Shown here: positions 1-11,462 of the stretch, one piece after another | Layout: each line of letters opens with the position of its first letter | How positions within the stretch are numbered: position 1 is the stretch's first letter | From: Bettongia penicillata ogilbyi | Lineage: Eukaryota; Chordata; Mammalia; Diprotodontia; Potoroidae | Direction: 5' to 3' | Assembly (NCBI GenBank): GCA_023548195.1 | Contig: JAJHZJ010000696.1 | Coordinates: 248,001 to 312,000, forward strand | Length of the DNA stretch: 64,000 nt | Translations under genes and position numbers: made by a program | Notes under the pieces: generated by a model | Seen by the model: only the letters and a program-made list of their open reading frames with translations | Told to the model about the DNA's origin: nothing | Database searches by the model: none

Positions 1-1516
1 TAATGGGATACCTGGAGAAGTGGTGTCTTCTCCTTTGAAAATCTCCTAGGAGAGGCTTAATGGGTCAAGTATGTAATTGTGGAGATCCGTTTCTGGTATG
101 ACTTGGCTAAGTAGCTGCTCTCACATTCTGTAACTATGAAAGCTATTTGTGGATGGATTGCTTCACTAAGGCATTGACATCTGGAGAAAATATCAAAGTG
201 AGATTATGACACTTAATAGATTATGGGAACAGAGGAAAGCTATAAGGGGCAAGCCTTGCAGGGCAGATAAAGGAGGCAGAGAAAGGGACCCTAATTCAGG
301 GAAACAAATCCTAGCCACCCCATCTGGAGCCCAACTAAAGGCAGTGTTGTAATTCAGAAAGATTTTCTCCAATGAAGGTATCATTACATTTTATGAATGC
401 AGGTGCAAGTCAGCCTGTTTCCACTAAATTGTAAATTAAACTTCTGCTTCTTGTGTATTCATAAGAGAGAACTAGTAAAACTACCCTTGTGGAGTGTCAG
501 ATAACCAAGTTTCCAGATCAGTGGATGGAGACAATGAATCAGAAAAGTGACAAGTTCTGCTCTGACTCAAAGACATATATGTAAGTATATATAAGTATAT
601 AGTTCAGGTCAAACCCATGCCACCTTCAGGATAGCTAAGTTCGTTAATCAAGAGTTCATTGAAGTATGAAAGAAGAGACAGAAGCTTGAAAATGTCAGCC
701 ATGTGGCAAGGGACATAACCCCATGATGAAATGCCAGCTCCTTCACTAGAATTCAGTGACCTAGCACAGAAAATATGTGCCTATTTTCAACGGTGCCCCT
801 CATTAGTTTACATAATAGCCTTTCCAGATGAATTGCCTGGAATTGTACAAGTTTATTCACTAGGATTGTCAGGGTTCCAGAAAAGCTTCTTTTCAGGCAT
901 CTGAGCTGACCCAAAGTCTGAATGCTCACTTGTGCTCACAGGTAATCAGATCTAGACACTGAGTCTTGTTGAAGTTGAGTGCCAACTAATTATTGGGATC
1001 TCCACATGATTCCAAATCAAGAATGGGGAAATGATTAATCTTTTCTCTGGTTTCTAATCATCAGTAACACTCTCCCAAAGTGATCACAACATGGTCTAAG
1101 TAAAATGGCCAAATAAGGCCAGAGAGTTCAAGTCATTTGTAATTGATCATTTAAAGTTGTTTCCATCCATTCTCAAAAGGAAAAAGAACTGCAAAATTAG
1201 TTGACTCAACATCTTGATCATAGGGATGGGAGAAATGACATACAGCTATTCCTGTTTATTTCTGAAAGGGTCATGACTACAACTGCCCCATTTTTTGTTG
1301 GGAGGAATTTGAATCATTTGTTTCATTACCATCCCTGTCTTAATATTTCACAGAAGGAATATGTAACTTTAACTCATGTTCCTTATGGATGGGTTCCAGG
1401 CAACCTCTCTATCAAGGACAATGTAGAGGTATAGATGAGAGGTCCTTAAACAGAAAATAGTTGTTCTTGGGCCACAAATGCTGGAAAAGGCAATCTCAAT
1501 TCAAGCAAAGCTGAAC
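1..1516. other. Unassigned AT-rich single-copy DNA
   Basis: No repeat consensus, RNA gene or exon-like open frame is recognised here. The only simple pattern is a short run of ATATAAGT-like units near 577-602. The small open frames show no protein motif and no codon bias that I can see. Confidence 0.5.
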
Positions 1517-1524
1517 TAAGCCAG

Positions 1525-1675
1525 GGTTTCTCAATGGATTTATGTGTGTGTCATGGACCCCTTTGGTAATATGGTGAAGCCTATGGACCACTTTTCAGAA
1601 TAATGTTTCTTGCCTACATTCTAAGTTGAAGGAAATACTAAATTTTAGTTAGAGGTTTGTGAAAATAAAGATTAG
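1525..1675 (+). mobile_element. hAT-type MITE fragment (tcatggacccctttgg family)
   Basis: The stretch contains 'gtcatggacccctttgg' and then 'ctaaattttagttagagg...gtgaaaataaagatt', the same body as the copy at 13364-13551. The right half is missing because the copy runs into the GAAA/GGAA array. hAT assignment is inferred from the better copies with inverted ends elsewhere in the window. Confidence 0.5.
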
Positions 1676-1682
1676 AAAGATT

Positions 1683-2016
<334 letters not shown>

Positions 2017-2217
2017 ATTAGGTGGCTCAAAGGGAGACAAAATACACATTAAGTAGATAGTTTCTGAAATCCTGTCCAAATATGGAATTCTGTCATTGCA
2101 AGCATATGTCTGTTATAAATCCATCAAGATGAAAAAGTTAAGAAAAGTAAGAAAATGGCAGAGTGATTGAGTCTAAAAGATCATGTGGATTAGAATTTTA
2201 GAATTTTAGATTTCAGA

Positions 2218-2300
2218 ATTCATTAAAATTCCAGTAGAATGTAAACTCCTTGAAGGCAGTGACAATTTTGTTTTTCTTATTAGCAGCAGGTAGTGGCAAA
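2218..2300 (+). mobile_element. L2 3'-end fragment
   Basis: 'tagaatgtaaactccttgaaggcagtgacaattttg' matches the conserved L2 3' UTR motif (tagaatgtaagctccttgagggcagggac). The terminal 'tagcacagtgcctggcacat' part is barely recognisable. Confidence 0.45.
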
Positions 2301-2464
2301 AGACAAAGTTTTGATGTGATTTATTCATCATCATTATCATCAAATATAACTGATCTTCTCCTTCCCAACAGGTAAATGGGGAGGCAGATTCCCACTGTAT
2401 CACATTATTCTCCTTTTAATAATCTAACCAGGCTCCAGAGCATGGCTCCTTCAGATTTATAGGT

Positions 2465-2650
2465 TCTTAGGTCTAGAGTTCAGAGGGAACTGAAAGGTCA
2501 TTTAGTCCAATATTCTTGTTTTATGAATGAGGAAATGGAGGCTCAAATGGTTGAAGGGCCAGGGTCACAGATCCCATAACTACCAGGGGCAAGATTTGAA
2601 CCCATTCTTCATGAACCCTAGTCCAGAGCACTTTCTACTCCACTCTACCT
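2465..2650 (+). mobile_element. MIR/THER1-type SINE
   Basis: The order 'gaaaggtcatttagtccaa', 'atgaggaaatggaggctca', 'gggtcacag', 'gatttgaacccattctt' follows the MIR/THER core (aggtcatctagtccaa, gatgaggaaactgaggc, gggtcacacagc, ggatttgaacccagg). It is diverged and so old. Confidence 0.7.
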
Positions 2651-2759
2651 TGCTTACATACAGAGACAATCCTACAATTGCTTTTGTCATCACCTCCATG
2701 TGTTCCAATTTCAAATTAATGAGCTGTGCAATTTATTAGGATCAGGTTATTAAAATAGC

Positions 2760-5050
2760 TTATGATTGCATCTTTCTCTCTGACTTACAATTCCAAACAT
2801 TATTCTTCATTTCCACCATAACCTCCGATCTCTTCAACCCTCAGTTATTTCCTAGGTCATCACCCCTGCACCAGAGATGCACTCCCTTCTACATCCCAAG
2901 TGCTTTGTTAATCAGTTCAAATATATATCATATTGTCTTCTCAATTCCTTTTTTTCTTCTTTGTCCTGCTGCTGATTGTGCCTTATTAAACGCCGAATAT
3001 TGATTGCTCTCCTCACTCCTCTCTTTCACTCCTTGTCACATGCTGCTAAATGGAATTGGAGAAAATCATGAAACCACCTTCACTGAAACAATTACGTATT
3101 TATGTTGCATAGACTGAGCAGGGTCTTCACTGTATCTTCACTATAGCAAGCCAGTTCTTTTACTCCTATCACTTAACTATCCCATTCAACACAGCACCTA
3201 TTCCAAACAATGTCCTTCCCTCTTTGAGCTTCCTATGACCTTCCTCCCTTTACCCTCTCAGAAGAGGACTTCAGCAAACAAATTGAGGATATTTGCTGGG
3301 AGATATCTTTTCTGTTTTCATGTCACTCAGATTATCTCCCGCTATTTCCTCCTTCATTTCCATCTCCCATGAATAGATGACCGTTCTCTTTGAAATTCTT
3401 GCACCAACTGATAAATCCAATTCTTTTCTGTCATCTTCTCCAATCTATTGAACTCTCTCTCACTCTCTCTCTCTCTGTATCTCTGTCTATCTGTCTCTGT
3501 CTCTCCCCCATTCTTGCTATTGGTTCTTTGCCTTTCCCATATAAACATGGATATCTCACACAATTAAAAAAAATGATATCATTCTAGATTTATCCTCCTT
3601 TTCTCAGCTAAATTCCTTGAGAAAGTCACTGTAGCTGGTGCTTCCAATTCCTCTCCAACCACTGGCTACTAAACTCTGAAATCTGGCTTCAGACTTGAAA
3701 TTCAGCTGAAATTTCTCTCTCCAAAATTATGAATAATCTTCTCATCATCAAATCTAATGGCCTTTTCTCAGACCTTATCTTTCTTGTCTTTTCTCCAGCT
3801 TTTGACATCGTCAGCCATTCTCTTCTTCTGGATACTTTTATCTGCCTTGATTTTCTTTACACTGCTCCAATTTCTTTCCCTTCCTACTGTCTGACTGTTT
3901 ATTCTCAATGTCCTTTGCTTAATCTTCATCCAGATCATGTTCACTAATCAGGAGTATCCCCCAAGGCTCTGTCTTGAGCCCTATTCTCCCTCTATACTAT
4001 CTCACTTGATGATATAATCTGATCCCATGAGTTCAATTATCATCTCTTTGCAGAAGATTCCCTATCTACATGTACCTAGCTCCTATCTGTCTCCTGAGTT
4101 CCATTCTCACATCACCAACTGCTTTGTGAACATCCCAAAACCAACATTGCAAAGGCATCTCATACGCAACATGCCCAAAGCAGAACTCATCACATTTCTT
4201 CAAAAACCTCTCCTTCCTCCATATTATTCTTCAGGTGCCACAATCTTCTTAGTCAATACTATTCTTAGCTCACAAACTTGGTGTCATCCATAACTACTTT
4301 CTCTCTCACACTGTCATATCTCATCATGTCAACCATCACAGCGTCTCTCCTATACATCCCTTTTTCTCCCCTCACAAAACTGCCATCCTGATCTAGGCAC
4401 TCATAACACATCTAGGCTGAATAGTCTCCTCGTCACTCTTTCTTCCTCAAATCTCCCCCGGTCAAATCCATCCTTCACTAAGGCATCAAAATGATTTTCC
4501 TGAAGCACAGATCTTTCCATGCCCCACCCCATCCTCCTCCCCACACACATACTCATTAAACTCCAACGGTTCTTTTATTACCTCTAGAATCAAATATCCA
4601 ATCCTCTTTTGAGATATATCTCTTCACAAATGGGTCTCATCTTAACTTTCCATTCATCTTCATTTAATTTTTTTCCTGCTCTCTGTGATTTAGATACATT
4701 AACCTACTTGCCATTATTCACACACAATGCTCTGTCTCCCAATGATATGTTCTTCATTGGCTGTCCTCTATCCCTCTTTTTCTACTTTCTCTTCATTTCT
4801 GTGGCTTCCATTAATTAAGTCTTACCTCATATCCTCCCTTGTGTAGAAGGCCCTCTTCAAGCCTTCCAGTTTCTAATGACTGTCTTCCATTTACACTGTA
4901 TATACCTTCTCTGTACATAGTTATGTACAAAGATGTATCTCCTTGGAATGTGAGCTTCTTGAAGACAGGTGCCATATTGGGGTATTTCTATGCACTTAGC
5001 ACAGTACCTGGCACAGGGTAAGTACTCAATAAATATTTGTGACTGACTTG
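2760..5050 (+). mobile_element. L2 LINE, long decayed copy
   Basis: An old L2 (CR1-group LINE) of roughly 2.3 kb. Around 3798 the forward frame encodes FDIVSHSLLLDT, the L2 reverse-transcriptase block A (FDTVDHSLLLDTL). The 'gtatcccccaaggctctgtcttgagcc' at about 3953 is the GVPQGSVLGP block with a frameshift. At 4047-4058 the YADD catalytic box reads FAED, so the enzyme is dead. The 3' end is classical: 'tggaatgtgagcttcttgaagacagg', then 'agcacagtacctggcacagggtaagtactcaataaatatttgtgactgac' in pieces ending near 5050. The 5' boundary is uncertain; the first 800 bases are pyrimidine-rich and only loosely L2-like. Confidence 0.75.
3455..3510 (+). repeat. CT/TGTC-rich simple repeat
   Basis: Runs of CTCTCT, followed by TATCTGTCTC units, within the 5' part of the L2 copy. 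Confidence 0.75.
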
Positions 5051-5104
5051 TGACTTCACAATGCTACGTTGCCCCTTTTTATTGCCAGAGCCTAGGAAAT
5101 ATCT

Positions 5105-5238
5105 GAAACATGGATTAAATTAAAGGAAACTGGAGCCCCCAAATTTTGAATGATTTACCAATTGTCCCATGTGACAAAGTTAGAATTCAAACCCAGGTTC
5201 CCACTCCAAAGCCAGTGCTTAAGTACACATACATCCTA
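5105..5238 (+). mobile_element. MIR-type SINE fragment
   Basis: 'gaaactggagcccccaa', 'caattgtcccatgtgacaaagttagaattcaaacccaggttcccactcc' follow the second half of MIR (gaaactgaggc, cttgcccaaggtcac, gatttgaacccaggtctgactcc). Confidence 0.65.
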
Positions 5239-5705
5239 CCTGCAGTTCTTTGCTTTCCCACAGGTAATTAGCTATTATTATCACTATTTCCTTATGAGAT
5301 GCACTCATGTTCAGTACATTGATAGCAAAATACGGTTACATCTAGAGATCAAAGACACTGAGTTGACAAACCAAGAGTTATATGTAAGGTACATGCAACA
5401 ACTCTTAGAGAATAGTTTCCAAATAGCACATGTGGGTGACTTCTTGATTCCTTTTTGTGATTTATCACTTCATTGAAGAGTTACTAGTGAGAGAGCTTAG
5501 TCTCTACTTTCTCCTTATGTCTAGACACAACCAACTACAAATGATCCCATTTTTCAAGGTGAAGTATAATGGGTTATTTTAATGACATTGGATTCCCTAG
5601 TAGCTGAAAACATTTCAACAAAATCTTGTCACCAATCTTGTGATTGTGGGAGACTATTTTCTAAAACAGAAGTATAGACAGCACTTTGAAATGAGAAGAA
5701 CACAT

Positions 5706-5938
5706 AGACACCTAGGAGGCACAGGGAATAGAGTGGTGGGCTCAGGCTCAAGAAGACCTGAGTTCAAATCCAATCTCAGACGCTTCCTAGACACTTATTT
5801 TTTGTTTGCCTCAGTTTTCTTATCCATAAAATAGGAATAATAATAACACCTCCCATTATTGTTGTGAGGTTTAAATAAGATAATATTTGTAAAGCACTGT
5901 GCACACACCTTAAAATGTTGGCTATTATTATTTATGCC
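5706..5938 (+). mobile_element. tRNA-derived marsupial SINE, near full length
   Basis: It begins with 'cacctaggaggcacagggaatagag', which corresponds to the tRNA-like head with an A-box, continues with a B-box-like 'gacctgagttcaaatcc' (5756-5772), then 'gcctcagttttcttatccataaaatag' and the 'gttgtgaggtttaaataagataatatttgtaaagcactgtgc' tail, ending in a TATTATTA run. This is the MAR1/MON1-type arrangement. Transcription would be by RNA polymerase III from the internal boxes; the copy is diverged. Confidence 0.8.
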
Positions 5939-5949
5939 CAGTGCTGTAT

Positions 5950-6015
5950 TCTATCTTTCACACTTACTAGACTTCAATTTCTTCATCTATAAAATAGAAA
6001 AAAGCTCTAAGTGCA
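5950..6015 (+). mobile_element. tRNA-SINE body fragment
   Basis: 'cttcaatttcttcatctataaaatag' matches the SINE body (cctcagtttcctcatctgtaaaatgg); the rest is not recognisable. Confidence 0.4.
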
Positions 6016-6029
6016 CTACTTATAGCACT

Positions 6030-7390
6030 GTTGTAAGGAAAGTATATTAGAAATTATTGGCATAAGGAGTAATTCTTTAAAGTCAGAGGTCTATGACCTT
6101 TATTTGCATGGATTCCAGGTTCCATATTATCAACATGATATAGAGTTGCACTGTACTGTTGAACTCTTGTACTGCAAATGATCCTTCCAGTTTTTCAGGT
6201 TTAACTGGATTGTTTAAATAAATAAGATAGATCAGGAACATTCCTTTAGTATAAATGGCCCTTCAAGATGGGCATGGGATGTAACTTGAGATGTGAGAAG
6301 CAAGGCAGTTGTACAGGCAAATTTCCTGGGCTCAATCTGGCACCACCTTGCATGACATCTAATGCAATTTGTTTTAGAAAGAGGAAGCAACCCTAAAATC
6401 TATATTTCTTTACTGTCATGAAGCTACATTCCAGGTTAAGCACTTTTTTCCATGAAGTCCAAGCCATATGAAACATTTTGAGCATGGAAACAGGAAAATT
6501 GTCTGTCTGGCTAATCAAATTATAGTTTCTCAAATTTAAGCAGCCTCTTAAAAGCTTTAAATGTCTTCCCACTCATGGTAGAACTCTTCTTCATTCTTCA
6601 TTCAAGCATCCATTCATTAAAGGACTCCTCCTATGCACTCAGAGTGATCAGGGAGGCTCTACAGAGTACTCAGATTTGATGTGATCTGAGTAATTCCAAA
6701 ACATAGAAGTCTATGTGGAGCACCATACCATCTGTAGGAAATCTTTTTTTCCATTTAGACTCTGCAGTGACTCTACTCTGTGATAGCGGTCTTTTTGTTA
6801 TTTGTTTCACTTGGTTTTAATAATAAAAATTGAATAAGGGCTACCTGTATAGTCATATCTTTTGAAGTATTTTATATTGATTTGACATATGCATAGGAGA
6901 CACCTTATTGGAGGAGAGGATTGTTGGAGGGCATTTTGCTTTGCCAAATCAAATGCCATATTTGAATGCAATAAATACGATAGGATCTTTTTGTCTCTCC
7001 ACCAGTTAACGGTGTGATTATAAAGATGTCATCAGAGACAACATGAGGCATGAACGTATCACGTGATGTCAAAAAAGATGTCAGTCATATAGTAATAGTG
7101 GAGGATTCCTGAAGCATGCTCCACCCCCATGCTCCACTGGTATTTATACAGTGTCAAGAGATTCCAAGGATGACCACTTACATACTGGAAGGCTTCCCGA
7201 TGGTGAATCTATGAAAAGATGAGGATGACAGTCTTATTGTCCCATGGACAATGAGCCCCTGTCTCACTGAGAGGCAAAGATGAGTTTTGAGAACTTCACT
7301 GATAAAGGGAAAGTCAACATTAATGAGAACATTGATAATTTAGAGTATTGGAGTACCAATTTCTAGGATATCTGTTGCACTACAGGTGCC
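6030..7390. other. Unassigned single-copy DNA
   Basis: No repeat family, gene or simple repeat recognised. There is a poly-A-like 'aataataaaaattgaataa' near 6820, but no convincing element end. Confidence 0.4.
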
Positions 7391-7399
7391 ATAGGAGAT

Positions 7400-7572
7400 T
7401 CAAATCATGCTCCCCTGGGAAGAGTGCTGAGCTTGGGTTCAGAGGAGCTGGGATCTCATGCCAGCTCTGCTATTTTATCTTATGAGATCTGGGGCAAGAT
7501 TCTTCTTTCCCTGGACCTTAGCTTCTCAACTGTAAAATAATAGGGTTGGAATATTATTTCTAGCAACGTATC
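7400..7572 (+). mobile_element. tRNA-derived SINE
   Basis: 'gaagagtgctgagcttgggttcagaggagctgggatctcatgcc', 'ggggcaagattcttctttccctggaccttagcttctcaactgtaaaataatagggttgga' match the head, the 'gggcaagtcac' segment and the 'gtaaaatgaggggttgga' variant tail. The B-box region is mutated. Confidence 0.7.
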
Positions 7573-7739
7573 TACGATCACAAAGAATCATAAAATCTAG
7601 TACAGGAAGAAAAATGAATACTCAACTAAAATCTAAGGCAAGATGAGATAAATATGAAAAGGAAAGATAAAATGCATAAGAGGGGATAATGTGTCAAAGA
7701 ATAAAGAGCACACACTTGGTCAGGCATATTGTAAAGGGG

Positions 7740-7805
7740 TTTCTTTTATAGACAGGGGTTAGATTAAGTGGTCTCTGAGTTCTCTTGCAGCTCTGAAATT
7801 TTCTA
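7740..7805 (+). mobile_element. tRNA-SINE tail fragment
   Basis: 'ggggttagattaagtggtctctgagttctcttgcagctctgaaat' resembles the alternative SINE tail 'ggggttggactagatgatctctaaggtcccttccagctctaaat'. Confidence 0.45.
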
Positions 7806-8267
7806 AGTCTGGGACAGGTGGAGGTGGGAGGAGGAAGAGTGAAGGAGATGTCATAGAAGATGTAACACTTGAGGAATAGATAGGATTTTGAAAAATGGCC
7901 ATGATAAGGATTCTAGGTACAGGGTACATGGGTAATTTTTGTAAGATGCCATAAACAAGTAAGAAATGCATATGGTCTTTTCTATTACAATTCAGTAACT
8001 GACAAAATATTCCATATTTAGTCACTCAGAAATTCTCTTCAGGTCTGAATGTGGCACAATGAGGTCTCCAACTATCATATTTTTCAATAAATTTCTATGT
8101 AGAATCTATTCCTCTTTTCCATTAAATAGTTACATGTTAAGACATTGACTTACAGTGTTAATATTACTTAAGTAAGCATAACTCTCTAGTCATTACTTTG
8201 AATTGTCAATTTTTATTGCCTTGACAGACCAATATTTCTATCTCCTCCTTTTTTTTAATTAACCAGA
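7806..8267. other. Unassigned DNA
   Basis: Nothing recognised. The 88-codon minus-strand open frame at 7759-8025 has no motif and overlaps a SINE tail. Confidence 0.4.
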
Positions 8268-8398
8268 GGTATATATCTATATCTATATCTATCTATCTAT
8301 ATATGGATAGATATAGATATAAAGAGATATAGATATATATTGATATTATATATATATTAATATTGATATTATATATATGTGTATATATATATATATAT
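8268..8398 (+). repeat. TATC/TA compound microsatellite
   Basis: ATATCTATATC, GATATAGATA and TATATA units form an AT-rich compound tract with local palindromes (TATCTATA opposite TATAGATA). Confidence 0.9.
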
Positions 8399-8639
8399 TC
8401 CAGTCCTAGTTTTAACTCTATATAAATGCTGATCTTTAAGTGTATGTCTTTTAATGAACCTATTTTTTTAACTTCTGCTTTAAAATCCATCTGTCTTCCA
8501 GAAAGGCAAGAAAAAAGGACAGATAAAGCAGGATGAATTGTATTTGAAAAATTTCACAGGACTCATAATGACCTTCAACCCAAGACCCTAAAACAAAAGT
8601 TCATCATTTTATAATAATAGGATTATAGACTTAGAGTTA

Positions 8640-8799
8640 AGAATAATGTCAGAGGCCATCTAGTGTAACCCCACATTTTATATATAAAGAGACTGAGTCC
8701 CATCAAAGTTAAGTAGCATAACCAAGGTTACATGACTAATAAGAATCTAAGGTGACATTTGAACTTAGTATTGGACCTGAATCCAGGTCCAATACTCTG
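8640..8799 (+). mobile_element. THER1/MIR-type SINE, interrupted by the half-L1
   Basis: 'aatgtcagaggccatctagtgtaaccccacattttatatataaagagactgagtccca' and 'ggttacatgactaataag...gacatttgaactta' match the THER1/MIR core. It lies just left of the half-L1 target site. Confidence 0.7.
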
Positions 8800-8815
8800 A
8801 TAAATAAGATATTTA
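8800..8815 (+). repeat. Left target-site duplication of half-L1
   Basis: The 16-mer ataaataagatattta here is repeated exactly at 11388-11403 on the far side of the element. Confidence 0.92.
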
Positions 8816-9637
8816 TTTTTTTCTAATATAAATTTATTTATTTAATTTTTCACAAAATTTTGGGTTCCAAATTTTCTCCCCATTTGTCCCCTCCCCCCAC
8901 CCCAATACACCAAGCATTCTAATTTCCCCTATCACCAATCTGCCCTCTCTTCTAACCTCCCTCCCTGCTCTTGTCCCCATCTACTCTTTTGTCCTGTAGG
9001 GCCAGATGACTTTCTATTCCCCATTAACTGTATTTTTTATTTCCTAGCAGCAAGAACAATACTCGACAGTTGTTCCTAAAACTTTGAGTTCCAAATTCTC
9101 CCCATCCCTCCCTCCCCACCCATTCCCTTTGGGAAGGCAGGCAATTCAATACAGGTCATGTCTGTATAGTTTTGCAAATGACTTCGATAATAGTCATGTT
9201 GTGTAAGACTAACTGTATTTCCCTCCATCCTATCCTGCCCCCCATTGTTTCTATTCTCTCTTTTGATCCTGTCCCTCCCTGAGTGTTGACTTCAAATTCC
9301 TCCCTCCTCCCATTGCCCTCCTTTCCATCATCCTCCCCACCCTGCTTATCTCCTTCTCCCCCACTTTCCTGTACTGTAAGATAGGTTTTCATACCAAAAT
9401 AAGTGTGCATTTTATTCCTTCCTTTAGTGGAATGTGATGAGAGTAAACTTCATGTTTTCTCTCAGCTCTCCTCTTTTTCCCTCCACTAAAAAGTCTCCTG
9501 CTTGCCTCTGGAATGAGAGATAATTTACCCCATTCCATTTCACCTTCTCTCCTTCCACTACACTTCTCTCTCACCATTTACCTTAATTTCTTTTAAGATA
9601 TGATCCCATCGTATTCAATTCACTCTGTGCTCTCTGT

Positions 9638-9713
9638 CTCTGTGTGTGCATGCACGTGTGTATGCATGTGCACGCACATGCGTGTACATGTGTGTGTGCG
9701 TGTGTGTGTATAG
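9638..9713 (+). repeat. TG/CATG alternating purine-pyrimidine tract
   Basis: TGTGTGCATGCACGTGTGTATGC-like alternation, with CACGCACATGCG in the middle, is a candidate Z-DNA tract inside the 3' region of the half-L1. Confidence 0.88.
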
Positions 9714-9846
9714 TCCCATCAACTACCCAGATACTGAAAAGTTTTAAGAATTACAAATATTGTCTTTCCATGTAGGAATGTAAACAGTTCACCTTTGGTA
9801 AGTCCCTTATGATTTCTCTTTGTTGTTTGCTTTTTCATGCTTCTTC

Positions 9847-10694
9847 TCATTCTTGTGTTTGAAGGTCAAATTTTCTTTTGAGCTCTGTTCTTTTCATCAA
9901 GAATGCTTGAAAGTTCTCTATTTCATTGAAAGACTATATTTTCCCCTGAAGTATTATACTCAGTTTTGCTGGGTAGGTGATTCTTGGTTTGAGTCCTAGT
10001 TCTTTTGACTTCTGGAATATCCTATTCCATGCCCTTTGATCCCTTAATGTAGAAACTGCTAGATCTTGTGTTATCCTGATTGTATTTCCACAATACTGGA
10101 ACTGTTTCTTTCTAGCTGCTTGCAATACTTTCTCCTTGACCTGGGAATTCTGGAATTTGGCCACAATGTTCCTAGAGGTTTCTCTTTTTGGATCTCTTTC
10201 AGGTGGTGATCAAGGGATTCCTTCAATACCTATTTTGCCCTCTGGTTCTAGAATCTCAGGGCAGCTTTCCTTGATAATTTCCTGAAAGATGATGTCTAGG
10301 CTCTTTTTTTGATCATGACTTTCAGGTAGTCCCTTAATTTTTAAATCATCTTTCCAGGATCTATTTTCCAGGTAAGTTGTTTTTTCCAATGAGATATTTC
10401 ACATTCTCTTCAATTTTTTCATTCTTTTTCATGCCTTTCTTGCATCTCTCTCATTTCTCTTCCCAGTTTTTCCTCATCCTGTCTAACTTGATTTTCAAAA
10501 TCCTTTTTGAGCTCTTCCATGGCCTGAGCCCAGTGGATATCTATTTTGGATGTTTGGGATACAGAGGCCTCGGCTTCTATGTCTTTCCCTGATGGTAAGC
10601 ATTGTTCTTCCTCATCAGAAAGGAAAGGAGGAAACATCTGTTCACCAAGAAGGTAACCTTCTATGGTCTTATTTTTTTTCCCTTTTCTGGGCAT
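9847..10694 (-). pseudogene. L1-type ORF1 relic of the half-L1
   Basis: ORF1p is the RNA-binding, trimer-forming chaperone of L1-type elements. The start at 10694 gives MPRKGKKNK, followed by an acidic region and a heptad-like coiled-coil segment (residues about 55-92: MEELKKDFENQ, REMREMQERHEKE). A frameshift follows near 10419. The frame then resumes with ENRSWKDDLKIKGLPE (the RRM region) and the C-terminal domain at 10164-9934 (MAKFQNSQVKEKVLQAA, TYPAKLS). There are two in-frame stops: a TGA about 20 codons before MAKFQ, and a TAG after LQGKI. About 282 codons in total, close to an intact L1 ORF1, but it cannot make a full protein. Confidence 0.85.
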
Positions 10695-11387
10695 TTTCCC
10701 AGCCAGTTACTTGACTTCTGAGATTCCTCTCCACCCGTCTCCCCCTGCTGCCTAGATCCACCCACTAGTGCTTGGGGTCTGAGATTCAAATGCTGCACCC
10801 CAGACTCAGGTGGGCACGGCTGCTATTCATTCAATGTGAGCTTAAGTTCTGGTGCTTGGGTGGGGGCAGGGCTGCCTCCCAGGCTCAGTTCCCTCAGGGG
10901 GTTTATGTGGAGACCTTCAGTAATGGATCTGAGGTCCTTTCTGCCCTGGGAGCTCCTGGCCACTGCTGCCTCTGCCGCTGCCTCTGCTGCTGCCTCTGCC
11001 GCTGCCTCCCGAGGGGGCCTGAGTTATGGGCACACCCTGCTCCCTTCTCGGCCAGCCCTGAAGTCTCTCTCACTGACCTGTAGCACCTCCACCTGTGGGT
11101 GGAGGGGCCTTCGCGGCCACCGGAGGTTCTGTTCCTGAAGCCTGCTCGGATCTCCTCCTCTCAGGGCCGCAGCCAGGGCAGGGCTGGGCTCTGCTGTCCA
11201 GTGTGTGACAGACCTTTGGTGCCAGTTTTTCAGGGCTCTCTGGGACGTAAATCTCCTCCACTGAGTTGCTGCATGGCTTCCACTGCTCCAGAATTTGTGG
11301 GGAGTTCTTTTTACAGGAAATTTATGGGTTGTGGGTTCGGAGCTAGCATATGTGAGTCTTTCTACTCCCCCATCTTGGCTCCTCCCC
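10695..11387 (-). promoter_or_regulatory. 5' UTR / presumed promoter region of half-L1
   Basis: This is the most GC- and CpG-rich part of the window, with CTGCCTCTGCCGC tandem units at about 10968-11008. L1-type 5' UTRs carry an internal RNA polymerase II promoter, so promoter activity is inferred from position only. The open frames across it on both strands are by-products of GC-rich sequence. Confidence 0.6.
10821..11091 (+). repeat. 271-bp direct repeat, copy 1 (in half-L1 5' UTR)
   Basis: Base-for-base identical to 12356-12626. Identity starts at 'tgctattcattc' and stops after 'agcacctcca'; the next bases differ on both sides (c/a on the left, c/a on the right). Confidence 0.95.
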
Positions 11388-11403
11388 ATAAATAAGATAT
11401 TTA
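11388..11403 (+). repeat. Right target-site duplication of half-L1
   Basis: Exact copy of the 16-mer at 8800-8815. Confidence 0.92.
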
Positions 11404-11462
11404 TAAAGTGCTTAGCATAATACCAGGAATAAAGTACATGCTCAACAAGTGGTTGTTCCTAC
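11404..11462 (+). mobile_element. SINE tail continuing from left of the half-L1
   Basis: 'taaagtgcttagcataataccaggaataaagtacatgctcaacaagtggttgttcc' is the 'gcgcttagcacagtgcctggcacatagtaagtgctcaataaatg' tail. Joined to 8640-8815 it restores one pre-insertion SINE cluster. Confidence 0.65.

Larger units (their letters stand above)
8816..11387 (-). mobile_element. Half-L1 (HAL1-like) retrotransposon, nearly full length
   Basis: Read on the minus strand, it starts with an L1-type 5' end (gaggagccaagatggggg) at about 11387, has a GC-richer 5' UTR of some 690 bases, then an L1 ORF1 relic (10694-9847), then about 1 kb of G-rich 3' UTR, and ends in an A-rich tail next to the left target-site copy. 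No ORF2 sequence is seen between ORF1 and the tail. ORF1-only L1 derivatives of about 2.5 kb are known in mammals as HAL1 and need L1-supplied reverse transcriptase. Perfect 16-bp target duplications show that the copy inserted as a unit, with no 5' truncation. It split an older SINE. An L1 with a simple internal deletion of ORF2 is the alternative. Confidence 0.85.

Noticed and set aside
5706..5780. tRNA gene
   Set aside because: A- and B-box-like segments belong to a tRNA-derived SINE; no cloverleaf can be completed.
10968..11008. Trinucleotide-type expansion (CTG/CCG)
   Set aside because: It is a short irregular CTGCCTCTGCCGC stretch, identical in both copies of the duplicated segment, not an expanded repeat.
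10772..11395. GC-rich open frames of 60-120 codons on both strands
   Set aside because: They lie in the 5' UTR of the half-L1 and its copied slice; the proteins have only composition (Ala/Ser/Leu), no domain.
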